From positions 890,501-954,500 of the forward strand of contig OZ024869.1 in the NCBI GenBank assembly GCA_964017185.1: DNA of 64,000 nt. The letters run 5' to 3'. This stretch comes from Rugalucina vietnamica (taxonomy: Eukaryota; Mollusca; Bivalvia; Lucinida; Lucinidae). Numbering within the stretch: the stretch's first letter is position 1; every line of letters begins with the position of its first letter. The position numbers were made by a program, and so were the translations under genes. The notes below the pieces were generated by a model that did not search any database, had not been told where the DNA came from, and saw nothing but the letters and a program-made list of their open reading frames with translations. Shown one piece after another: positions 48,553 through 59,560 of this stretch.

Positions 48553-48794
48553 GAGACTCGTGGGAAAACCAACAATGTGGTTTCCGAACAGGTCTGAAGC
48601 AGGCTAGAAGCTTGAAATTTCGGATTTAAGTAGAAGAGGAATTGTACTATCCGAGTAGCGAAAACAAAGGCACTGATCAGCTTCGCGGTTACCGCGAAGC
48701 TGATCTGCGCCGATCAGCTTCGCGGTTACCGCGAAGCTGATCTGCGCCTTTGTTTTCGCCTATGCAGATTGTTGGTTTTCCCATGTGGCGGCTC
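48553..48794 (-). mobile_element. Palindromic MITE, family 1 (reverse) with doubled hairpin
   Basis: The hairpin GATCAGCTTCGCGGTTACCG / CGCGAAGCTGATCTGCGCC occurs twice in direct tandem (about 48675-48747). It forms a forward-reverse pair with 48295-48526, only 26 bp away. Confidence 0.88.
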
Positions 48795-49860
48795 AATTCT
48801 GTTTGATAACTGAAACACAAACTCGGTATGTATGACCATTTATTTACAGGCAGTCTGTCAAAATAATTAAATTTTACGCTTTCATGCTGTTGAAAAAAAA
48901 ACGTCGAAAACAGTCATTTCTCCATATGCCACTTGTTTGGATAATGCATATAATATTGCAGCTTAAACCTATACAATAATAAATTTATTACATAAGTTTT
49001 GTGATCTCGAGATTAGCATTACAATATGGACCCTTAGCTCCGTTATACCAAAGAAGACATGCCGCTGCGAAGAAAAACTCGACATAATTGGTTCTTTGGT
49101 AAATGGATTCGCAACACATTGGGGTTGATTATTTTCCCCATTTACTTTCCATTGAGCAGTTGTGGGCTGAGGTTTTGATACGCAGACAGCGTTTTGTGAC
49201 TGCCAGAGCCAACATGTGCACGGGGACATACAGTTTGAGTTAGTTTTGTTCGCCACCGGCCCAAATACAAACTAAAAATATCCCACCTACAAACAATTAA
49301 CAATATTTCTTTTTCATAATGTTATATGAATATTTTGATATAATCTATCTGAGAAGTAATTAAACAATTCAAAAGCAGTGAGCTGAAATGTAAACAAAAA
49401 CAAACATGACCGGTCGAAAATAAAAACGGTTAAACGTGTCGCTTTCCGTTTTGTTCAATATGTCACGGAAGTTTCTTAGTTGTCTAAACCTATATCTACA
49501 CAGTAAGGAAAGACTTAATTCATATTATTATATAACTATAAATAGACAGTATTTCAGACAATGCTTTCAGCCCGTTGCATATTTTGTCATATTCTATGAC
49601 CTGGGGTTTTTCCCATTAAATATATGTTGCTAAATTTAGAACACTGTATCTATCATGGAAATATACATTGATTGATGTCTGTCAGTCCTGCTGATGAACT
49701 ACAGATGGTATTTACTACTGTTTTATTTATTTGAATTAAGACTTTATGTCCCAATGAACTTTTTTTAGTCATGCTGGGACTTTATGCAAGCTGTTGAAAA
49801 CAATCCATTTTCAAATGATTTTTTTCTGCTCATTCTTTTTTAAAGTTTTGTATTAAAAGA
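48795..49860. other. Intergenic DNA, no gene seen
   Basis: No coding region, repeat array or RNA gene that I can support, apart from a short relic near 49738 (TTATGTCCCAATGAAC). Confidence 0.5.
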
Positions 49861-49865
49861 AAGTG

Positions 49866-50030
49866 TTATACAATAAAACAATTGTTGACTATTGAGTCAT
49901 TGAATATGATGTGATATCCAACAGAGACTACCAATATTGACCTCGGCTTCGCCTCGGTCAATATTGGTAGTCTCTGTTGGATATCACATCATATTCAATG
50001 ACTCAATAGTCAATAATTGTATAATATTAA
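49866..50030. repeat. Near-perfect palindrome, ~64-bp arms
   Basis: Arms run outward from a 13-bp centre (TCGGCTTCGCCTC) at about 49943. ACTATTGAGTCATTGAATAT...CCAATATTGACC is mirrored with one mismatch. The outer TTATACAAT is also inverted. Probably a palindromic MITE family. Confidence 0.85.
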
Positions 50031-50133
50031 AAGCGTGTCATTCGAAGATCTATGTCTTCTGAAAAATGGGCAGTATGCGACAAAGTCCGCTAAATATCCT
50101 CTATGAGGACAATGTACGAGTTAACTGTCTCCG

Positions 50134-50328
50134 CATCAGGAAAACATGCCCATGAAAAGTATACCCCCTTGAACCCCACTTTAATTTAGTAAAACTGGGG
50201 TTTACAGGGGTATACCTATTTTTCTTATTTTTGATCTAAAACAGATGGTGGGTACTCGTTAGAACCGCCTAGCCGAGGCGTCACAATCAATGTTTTGAAT
50301 ATTAAAAATATTATTTTTTCCACCGTTT

Positions 50329-50387
<59 letters not shown>

Positions 50388-50412
50388 ATTACATGGGCAA
50401 GTTTTCGAGGAC
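50134..50412 (-). mobile_element. Palindromic MITE, family 2, with expanded (TC)n
   Basis: CATCAGGAAAACATGCCCAT to ACATGGGCAAGTTTTCG. The central hairpin is degraded on one arm, and a (TC)n run (50335-50382) has grown inside it where other copies read AAAATCTCTGT. Confidence 0.75.
50335..50382. repeat. (TC)n microsatellite
   Basis: About 24 uninterrupted CT repeats inside a family 2 MITE. Confidence 0.95.
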
Positions 50413-51122
50413 ATTATAGACGGCTGTAAATCATAGCCTTTATATTCATACACTTGAAAGCGCTAAAAAAGACGAAGCCTTTAAACTTCTGGTTTCTCGG
50501 TCACTTAAAAAGGTACAAGTAGGCAAAGATCAGGAAAAGGCGCAATCAGAAAAAGATTCCCACTCCAAAAACCGAGGTGGGAAAAAACCAAACTAACAAT
50601 CAGGTACTTATACCATGAAACATATCGTAAGCCGAATGAGCAGCTATTTTCCCAATAGGTGGCCACTCAGTTACCTTAACTAAAAATATGAAAACATACA
50701 TAAGGCGCCAACAGCACAAAAAATTTTAAACACCAAGACATAAAACAAAAAGAACCACTACAGAAGTATCGACTTGGAACGATCAGTAACACAAAGTTAC
50801 TGGCGGGCTTAAACCGGTTTTACAGGTACCTAACCTCACCCTCAGCTTCTGCAGTGGTCCACAACATTTAGTTAGTTCTTCGGTCCTCGTGGTGAATCTC
50901 TAACTAGTCAATGAATCATCAAGAACAAACAAATAAATCATGATAAACATCCTGATGAATCAAAAACCAGGACTCACAGATTGAGTAAGCTGCCCGACGA
51001 TGGAGATCCCTGGGCGCCGAATAACCTACTAACTCCGGAGCAAAAGAAAAACACCAGTTGGACCCCGGTGGGCCAAGCAACAGACAAGAAGCTCCGGCCC
51101 CAACCAACTAAAATGAATAGCT

Positions 51123-54100
51123 TTAAGTCGGGGCCATCATAGAGTCTGACGCCCGACCCACCGGCGTGCAATTAAAGAAGGCAGCATAGTTATCAACCAT
51201 GATTGGGTTAAAAACTAAGCATGCAGACTGTCGCATAACATTCAAGTTATAACCTATACGTCTGTAACGTGTTATGATTTTTCCGAACTGAAGAGAAAAA
51301 TCATTTATTCCTTTAAGTTTCTTTAATTTGTAAACCAAGTCACCATAAAATTCAGGTTCCGAAAGGCCCTCACTTAAAAGTGTCTTTAACCCAACATTAT
51401 ATTTGGAAATCAATTCATAGTGTCTACGATAAAATTTAGAAAAGGTTTTTCGAAGTTTATGATACCGATAGCCCTGTTGGAGAAGTTTTGCCGTTAAACA
51501 TTTATTTCGAGCGTTGAAGTCTGTAACATGATTGCAGACTCTAGCAAACCTAATAAGTTGCGAAATGTATACACCATAAGAAGCACGACGAGGAACGTCA
51601 CCATCCAAAAAAGGAAAATTTACTATATCAAAATCAAAGTCATCGCGCTTGTCATAAATTTTAGAAGAAACAAATCCATTTGCAACAGAAAGATGTAGAT
51701 CTAAAAAGGGGGCTTCGGTATCTGAGATATTAGCTTTGTTCAACTGAAGTTCAGGTGGATAAATTTGATTGACCATACCTTCAAAATAAGGGTGGTCAAT
51801 GTTCAAAAGGTCATCGAGGTACCTAGATGTGGAATTAAAAGCCTCGATAACATCAGCTTGATTATCATGGTTAAGAGAATCCATGAAATCTCTTTCGTAG
51901 CAGTATAAAAATAAATCAGCTACGAGAGGTGCGCAATTTGTACCCATCGGAATTCCAACAATTTGTCTGTATAACTTGGTCCTCCCAAATCTAATATAAA
52001 TATTATCAAGGAGATAGGATAAGGCGTCGCACACATTCTGACATGACCAAAGGGTATACCGACTTTGGTCAGAGGAAGTGAAAAAAGCCTTTCTGTCATT
52101 ACATGCCAAATAAAGTGAACCATAGTTTTTTTAAACGCCCTTTTGAAGGTCCACTCTATCAAATCCAGAAGTTTTTCTTTAATTAGATTATGTGGTAATG
52201 TTGTATACAGAGTAGAAAAATCATATGTGGACAAGCTTGTCGCACGGAACCCTCTACACTTCAATTTACTGAGCACCTCACCAGAATTTTTTATTGACCA
52301 AAACCAATTTTTATTTGAAGTTTCATACACTGTCTCACAGTATCTTATAACATGAGATTTGATAGCAGTAAGACAAGAAGTTAATAATTTAGAAAGTTCA
52401 GTGGTAGTACAAGAGCTAGAATTTGCAATAAATCTAGCTTTGTATGGTCTTTTGTGAAGCTTAGGTAACCAATACATCGTAGGAAGTTTGTCTTGGCCTT
52501 CATTGACACAAACAGAAAACTTAACAGGTAAATCGTTTAAGTGGGCATTTACTACAGACACCTCATCAGTATCTGTCTCCAGATAAGCCCTGGTACCATC
52601 AAGCTCCTGTTTTAAGGTGTTAACGTAGTGAAGTCTACAAACGACAACAACATTGTTTGCGGCTTTATCTGCCGGAACCAAGACATACTTTCTATGAAAT
52701 TCTTGGATACCCTGCTTCAAATGCCTAAATGACGATTTGGGTTTAGGAGGTAAAAGATTAGTATTTTGTGAATAAAACTTAATACGTTTATCCACGATAG
52801 TGAAGATACTTCTTTTCCATTCTTTAAGAGCATTATCCTCAACACCCTCTCGTTTACACCATCGATTACCGAAATCATTTAATGCAGATGCAATCTCCTC
52901 TCTACATTTGTCGAAATTAATGTAGGAAGGGAATCTATATTTCGGACCTTTAGAAACAATTTTGCGAATTCTAGAATCCGAAATTATTTTTAAATTTCCA
53001 GTAACTATATGTCCAGCTGGTTGATAAACATATTTTGAATCTTTACAATCTCAAGACTTAGGAGTATTAGCATGGATATCAAGATCAGAAACAAGTTTAT
53101 TGAAATTAAAAATAGTATTTCTGATTGGTTTGTTATATTTGTAACAAATAATAGGAGGTTCTGAATTTTGGAAGTAGGTAGGTATAGACTGTATCACTGA
53201 TTTATCCTGGAATATGCTTGGTAAATCAATAAAGTCAATTCCTTTATTGATGAAAGGAATTTTAATAAAACTTCTAATGTGATTAGATTCGGAATCGATA
53301 AATGGACGAAGAGCATGCTGAGTATAACATCTTGTTAACAGTGCAGCGTCATACATTTGATGATTTCTATCGTAAAATCTATTAGCCTCTGTGTCCAGGG
53401 AACGTAATGCAGCAATAGGTAGAGAACTAAGATAAGACAGCATTGGATGTCGACCGTGAATCCTTAGTTTAACAGCTAAATCATTAAGGGAAATGTTCAA
53501 TTTCAATGCAGCGCACCGTTTACGTTTGTCATTACCCCTTTTCCGTATACCATGAGATCTAGATTTACGTTTACGAGACTCTGAAAGTGTAAGTACATCA
53601 AAATCGGGCATTTTGGAAATATTGCCTTCATGGTAAATGTTGTCGTTAAATCCCAGTGGAAAGGGTGTTTGCAGTAATTTTATCCATTTAAGTTCAGTTT
53701 CAAATCGTTTAATATTTTTGAATCTAACTGAAGAATTTTCATCATATGAGATTTTCTCCACTGGTTGAACTTTAACATCATAGGGAGAATGACCAGTGCG
53801 CTTAAAATGCTGGTACAGAAAGGTATCATTATTTTTGGGCTTTCTGATTCTACGATAGTGCTCACCAAATCGTTTTTGCAAAGTTCGACAAGTTTGTCCA
53901 ACATATTGCATCCTACAATTGTTTGTATTTCAAGTAAGAACATATACAAGATCCATTGATTTTCAGTCTAAATCAGAATCATTAACCACTGAAAATGTCC
54001 TACCATTCACAGATGAAGTGATAGTAGTCTTAGAGCATAAATGATTGCAACAGTTGCACTTCTTGGCATTGCACTTAGAAATACTAGGGTACATTCCAGG

Positions 54101-54433
54101 TCTCTTGAACGGATTAATATATTTACGTAAAATTGGTGATTTGAGTGGAGATAACCTAATCTGAAGATTATTACGAAACATATTAGAATTAGAAGCTCCG
54201 TGTAGATTAACAGTAGATGTCGAAAATAAATTAAGAGGTGTCACCCTAACAGTAGGTAATAAATTTTGAAAATTGTTAGTTGAATGAGGAATCCGTACAG
54301 TAGACGCGGCATGCAACCTAAGGGGAGTTAATGTAATTCCTAATCTTTTTGTGATAGTCATAGTTGGGAGTATTGTGTTGATACTGCCAAAAGGAGCGCG
54401 ACACTCATACCGGTTATAGAATAAATAATGCAC
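51123..54433 (-). CDS. Penelope-like (Naiad-type) GIY-YIG endonuclease-reverse transcriptase, candidate selenoprotein
   Basis: The reading starts at a GTG after a stop (54433); the first ATG is at 54361. Order: Cys-rich CNAKKCNCCNHLC; GIY-YIG domain from QYVGQTCRTLQKRFGEHYRR to RFETELKWIKLLQTPFPLGF; basic region (SRKRKSRSHGIRKR); a conserved block YQPAGHIVTGNLKI...KGPKYRFP; then the RT with STLYTTLPHNL, GIPMGTNCAPLVADL and SRYLDDLLNID (YLDD). Three in-frame TGA codons (53963-53965, 53930-53932, 53051-53053) stand where relatives appear to have Cys, consistent with selenocysteine recoding as I recall reported for some bivalve Naiads. One frame change within the RT is shared by both tandem copies. 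Confidence 0.82.
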
Positions 54434-55355
54434 TTAATCGTAATGCAAAATCTTTCGAATGAAAGAAAAAAGGTATAACCGAAACCCACATCTCAGGTCC
54501 ATGTCTAATACAAGTCCATGGATAGAAACGTAAGAATCGCTTATACAACGAGATACGAGTGACGGTCAACTAATGACCTTCAATACGGTATCGAAGAGTT
54601 GTGGTAGTTAGAGATAGGAAAATACAAACTGATTGCAAGCAATCCCTGAGGATTGGAAAAATAAGAGCATTAAATGGATGTACGGGGAGACTTTTTAGGG
54701 CCGCCACACGGCACAACCACAAGAACTCTGATATAAAAAGGTACAAGTAGGCAAAGATCAGGAAAAGGCGCAATCAGAAAAAGATTCCCACTCCAAAAAC
54801 CGAGGTGGGAAAAAACCAAACTAACAATCAGGTACTTATACCATGAAACATATCGTAAGCCGAATGAGCAGCTATTTTCCCAATAGGTGGCCACTCAGTT
54901 ACCTTAACTTAACTAAAAATATGAAAACATACATAAGGCGCCAACAGCACAAAAAATTTTAAACACCAAGACATAAAACAAAAAGAACCACTACAGAAGT
55001 ATCGACTTGGAACGATCAGTAACACAAAGTTACTGGCGGGCTTAAACCGGTTTTACAGGTACCTAACCTCACCCTCAGCTTCTGCAGTGGTCCACAACAT
55101 TTAGTTAGTTCTTCGGTCCTCGTGGTGAATCTCTAACTAGTCAATGAATCATCAAGAACAAACAAATAAATCATGATAAACATCCTGATGAATCAAAAAC
55201 CAGGACTCACAGATTGAGTAAGCTGCCCGACGATGGAGATCCCTGGGCGCCGAATAACCTACTAACTCCGGAGCAAAAGAAAAACACCAGTTGGACCCCG
55301 GTGGGCCAAGCAACAGACAAGAAGCTCCGGCCCCAACCAACTAAAATGAATAGCT

Positions 55356-56858
55356 TTAAGTCGGGGCCATCATAGAGTCTGACGCCCGACCCACCGGCGT
55401 GCAATTAAAGAAGGCAGCATAGTTATCAACCATGATTGGGTTAAAAACTAAGCATGCAGACTGTCGCATAACATTCAAGTTATAACCTATACGTCTGTAA
55501 CGTGTTATGATTTTTCCGAACTGAAGAGAAAAATCATTTATTCCTTTAAGTTTCTTTAATTTGTAAACCAAGTCACCATAAAATTCAGGTTCCGAAAGGC
55601 CCTCACTTAAAAGTGTCTTTAACCCAACATTATATTTGGAAATCAATTCATAGTGTCTACGATAAAATTTAGAAAAGGTTTTTCGAAGTTTATGATACCG
55701 ATAGCCCTGTTGGAGAAGTTTTGCCGTTAAACATTTATTTCGAGCGTTGAAGTCTGTAACATGATTGCAGACTCTAGCAAACCTAATAAGTTGCGAAATG
55801 TATACACCATAAGAAGCACGACGAGGAACGTCACCATCCAAAAAAGGAAAATTTACTATATCAAAATCAAAGTCATCGCGCTTATCATAAATTTTAGAAG
55901 AAACAAATCCATTTGCAACAGAAAGATGTAGATCTAAAAAGGGGGCTTCGGTATCTGAGATATTAGCTTTGTTCAACTGAAGTTCAGGTGGATAAATTTG
56001 ATTGACCATACCTTCAAAATAAGGGTTGTCAATGTTCAAAAGGTCATCGAGGTACCTAGATGTGGAATTAAAAGCCTCGATAACATCAGCTTGATTATCA
56101 TGGTTAAGAGAATCCATGAAATCTCTTTCGTAGCAGTATAAAAATAAATCAGCTACGAGAGGTGCGCAATTTGTACCCATCGGAATTCCAACAATTTGTC
56201 TGTATAACTTGGTCCCAAATCTAATATAAATATTATCAAGGAGATAGGATAAGGCGTCGCACACATTCTGACATGACCAAAGGGTATACCGACTTTGGTC
56301 AGAGGAAGTGAAAAAAGCCTTTCTGTCATTACATGCCAAATAAAGTGAACCATAGTTTTTTTAAACGCCCTTTTGAAGGTCCACTCTATCAAATCCAGAA
56401 GTTTTTCTTTAATTAGATTATGTGGTAATGTTGTATACAGAGTAGAAAAATCATATGTGGACAAGCTTGTCGCACGGAACCCTCTACACTTCAATTTACT
56501 GAGCACCTCACCAGAATTTTTTATTGACCAAAACCAATTTTTATTTGAAGTTTCATACACTGTCTCACAGTATCTTATAACATGAGATTTGATAGCAGTA
56601 AGACAAGAAGTTAATAATTTAGAAAGTTCAGTGGTAGTACAAGAGCTAGAATTTGCAATAAATCTAGCTTTGTATGGTCTTTTGTGAAGCTTAGGTAACC
56701 AATACATCGTAGGAAGTTTGTCTTGGCCTTCATTGACACAAACAGAAAACTTAACGGGTAAATCGTTTAAGTGGGCATTTACTACAGACACCTCATCAGT
56801 ATCTGTCTCCAGATAAGCCCTGGTACCATCAAGCTCCTGTTTTAAGGTGTTAACGTAG
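55356..56858 (-). CDS. 5'-truncated Naiad-type RT, second copy
   Basis: Same RT as in 51123-52620, with GIPMGTNCAPLVADL, SRYLDDLLNID and the C-terminal FDFDIVNFPFLDGDVPRRAS. It lacks the GIY-YIG part because the copy is cut at 56858. One three-base difference removes a residue near RFGTKLYRQ relative to the other copy. Confidence 0.85.
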
Positions 56859-57316
56859 CCTTTTATCCATTTTTTTGTCGAAGACATCTCAGATCATTTT
56901 TGACCTGCATCCGGGTTTTTCCCATATGGAAAATGAAAAAGGCAACAAACTGCATCTCTTTAAAAAGTACTTTAAGATGATGTTTTTTACTATACAAGCC
57001 ATCATTGGTCCTTATTGTTATTCATTTTAATCGCTTTTTTGTGTGACGAAAGCTTTTGCAAAGAAAAATTAAAATCTAAAATCTGTGGATTTTGAAATTT
57101 TATGATCCATGCAGGCCACCGTAGATAAGATGCGTTCGGATTTTTTCCATAAAATATAGGCGTGTTCGGATCAAAGGCTCTGCTCAACAGAACGAGTCGT
57201 TTCGGTCCAGCGACTCTTAAGGACTCTCGTCGTAAGGACATTTGAAAAGCATTTCCACTCAGTCATGTCTGGAGTTGGCTTTGCAAGAGTCATACTGTCT
57301 GTCCGTCCGTACGTCC

Positions 57317-57318
<2 letters not shown>

Positions 57319-57371
<53 letters not shown>
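57319..57371. repeat. (CT)n microsatellite
   Basis: About 26 CT repeats after CTGTCCGTCCGTACGTCCGT. Confidence 0.95.
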
Positions 57372-57374
<3 letters not shown>

Positions 57375-57541
57375 CATCCTGTACCCTATTGCAGAACAGA
57401 TATTAATCTTCGACAATTATCTTTTTTAAAGATGTTTCTTGTTAATGTATGTCTTGGTTGCATAAAGGGCTTAAACGTTTGTTGGATTTGTCATATGGCG
57501 GCTAACATTTTGAACTTCCCGCTATATTGAAAATAATGAAA

Positions 57542-57544
<3 letters not shown>

Positions 57545-57577
<33 letters not shown>
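57545..57577. repeat. Poly-A run
   Basis: About 32 A residues; no clear retroelement attached. Confidence 0.85.
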
Positions 57578-57992
57578 AATTAGTAAAATTATTTTTACTT
57601 TTTGTTTACAAAACAATTGTAACCCTAAATGACCCTTGTGACACATTCGCCTGGCTTGTTTTAACCCCATATCACTGATTCAAATCGTAGATAAAACGTT
57701 ATCGCCCTTTATCTTTTTGTCAACATTTCTTCACTTTCGTAATTTGACAAAATGTTTGTTTGAAATATAAGTATGTCACGCACATATGCCGTAATTTTGT
57801 AGTACTTTCTATATGCCAACGTTAGCAAGGTGGATTGGAGTGAATTCATGAAACAACGGTACGGCCAGTAACATCTAGGCACAGATGCAGTTCTTATATT
57901 TGCTGACATTAAAATACTGGGAAATGAAGTATCTGCAATCTCTAACGTAAACCAGCCGCTTTCACAAATATGTCATCATATTGAATTGCTTC

Positions 57993-58200
57993 TTTAGCGT
58001 AATAGTGGTTAGAGCGTCCACTACGAGAGCGGAAGGTCATGGGTTCGATCCCGCGCCGCGTTATACCAAAAATCATTAAAAATGGTACCAGTGCCTACCT
58101 TGTTTGGGGCTCAGCATTATAAGGCAAACACTGGCTTCTCTTCTCCATAGACTATAGCAGGACTAGCATCCCATGTCTAGCAAACATATGAACAAAAAGT
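57993..58200 (+). repeat. tRNA-derived SINE
   Basis: Box A TAGTGGTTAGAGCGTCC and box B GGGTTCGATCCCGCGCC lie at tRNA spacing, followed by TTATACCAAAAATCATTAAA, a body without coding capacity and ACCAGAATAAAAC. This is the best-preserved tRNA-like head in the window. The acceptor-stem complement is absent, so it is a SINE rather than a tRNA gene. Confidence 0.7.
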
Positions 58201-58225
58201 CTACCAGAATAAAACAGTCCGATAA

Positions 58226-59042
58226 TAGAGAGGTTGAGAAAATAAACTTGTAACGTGTACGTGTACTTGTAGCTTTATTTACCCGTACACGATCGTTTTG
58301 AGTGTAAAATCGTTTGAGAAAATCGAACGTGTACGTGTAGATTTCATAAAGTATATACAGCTGATTTTTTTTTATTGTTTATACATGTGTTGATATGTGA
58401 AAGTAAATATGGATGATTTATTGTTAGCCGGACTTTTAGACAACGATGAGGAGTTAATTTTATTGTCACAAGTTCCGGCTCCGATGTTCCATCTTTTTCA
58501 AAGTCAAATTCCAACCACACAGCAGGGCCAGTCTGTTGTAAAAGCACCACCGCTTTCCTCGCGTTACAATTTTGCATCCAAAAATAAGAAATAAATAAAA
58601 AAAAAAATAAAATAAAATAAAAAGCCTTCGTGACCTGGTAGTTAAGCTACCGGCTTTGTAAACCAGGGATAGTGCGTTCGATTCTGGACTTATCCAGTCT
58701 TTCGAACGATACTTTAAACCGAGGTCCCGTCTCTATATGACCTACATACATATATGGTCACATGTACGTCGATTCGTCTTTGGTCAGATATACTTCGGCT
58801 GCACGTGCAAAACGATTTGGCAACGCTTCATCGAACTTCGTTTCTGCTTGTACCTACCTGACCTATCGATGGAAACATATAAAAAAAAACTTACAAGTCG
58901 CAAATTTATTTCATTCACAGCCTAACTGATTCTCAACGTGTAGCGAGTATTTTGAACTTGTAATAAATGACGAAGTTTGGGGATAAAACTGTTCTACACG
59001 TACACGTACAAGTTACAAGTTCATTTTCTCAACCTCTCTAAT
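58226..59042. mobile_element. TIR element with a possible PIF/Harbinger-like leader remnant
   Basis: AGAGAGGTTGAGAAAATAAA on the left is inverted at the right end (AGAGAGGTTGAGAAAATGAA); arms extend about 45 bp through CTTGTAAC.TGTACGTGTA. Inside, MDDLLLAGLLDNDEEL (58409) resembles the N-terminus of some Harbinger transposases, but no catalytic part is present. A SINE is inserted at 58617. Confidence 0.6.
58617..58745 (+). repeat. tRNA-derived SINE (third family), best copy
   Basis: GTGACCTGGTAGTTAAGCTA and box B GTGCGTTCGATTCTGG, preceded by an A-rich run. The decayed relatives are at 18244 and 44336. Confidence 0.6.
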
Positions 59043-59126
59043 AATCAATGTCTGTATTCACTGGAGGACCGTATGGAAGACTGGCATTTATGCTAAATAC
59101 GTTATCCTCTTAAAATATAATGAGTA

Positions 59127-59163
59127 CTACTACTACTACAACTACTACTACTACTACTACAAC
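59127..59163. repeat. (ACT)n microsatellite
   Basis: About twelve ACT/ACA triplets. Confidence 0.9.
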
Positions 59164-59273
59164 ATATCGGTCAGATAGTCTTGCCATCCATCCATGTCTG
59201 TTGAGACAATCAAATAAGGACAGCACGGGGTCGTTTGCAGCGATCTAGAGCGATCCATTGTATCTTCTTTTCA

Positions 59274-59560
59274 CATTACGAAAACGACCCCATGCAATAA
59301 ACGGAGATTTTTTTCAGCATTATAAACTGAAATTTTCATTGCAAAAATTTGGTTAATTTTAATATGTTTGTTCAAATAATTGATTGTGGGTACACGTTAG
59401 AACCGCCTCGGTGCCTCGCCGAGACGGTTCTAACGAGTACCCACAATTTATGTTTTGGAACAAAAATAAGAAAAATAGGTATAACCCTGCAATCCCCTGT
59501 TTATCTATATAAAAGTGGGGTTTAAGAAGGTATACATTTCACGGACATGTTTTCCTGATG
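59274..59560 (+). mobile_element. Palindromic MITE, family 2
   Basis: CATTACGAAAACGACCCCAT to CATGTTTTCCTGATG, with the best-preserved central hairpin GTGGGTACACGTTAGAACCG / CGGTTCTAACGAGTACCCAC. Confidence 0.82.

Larger units (their letters stand above)
50507..56858 (-). mobile_element. Tandem pair of Naiad-type Penelope-like elements
   Basis: Full-length copy 50507-54734 and a 5'-truncated copy 54735-56858, head to tail on the minus strand. The shared 2.1 kb differs at only about five places. The domain order is Cys-rich motif, GIY-YIG endonuclease, then RT, the permuted order described for Naiad elements. A truncated copy placed upstream of a full one is typical of Penelope-like elements, where it acts as a pseudo-LTR. 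The junction at 54734/54735 is direct. Confidence 0.88.

Noticed and set aside
58000-58065. Functional tRNA gene
   Set aside because: Boxes A and B are good, but the acceptor stem does not pair and a SINE body follows.
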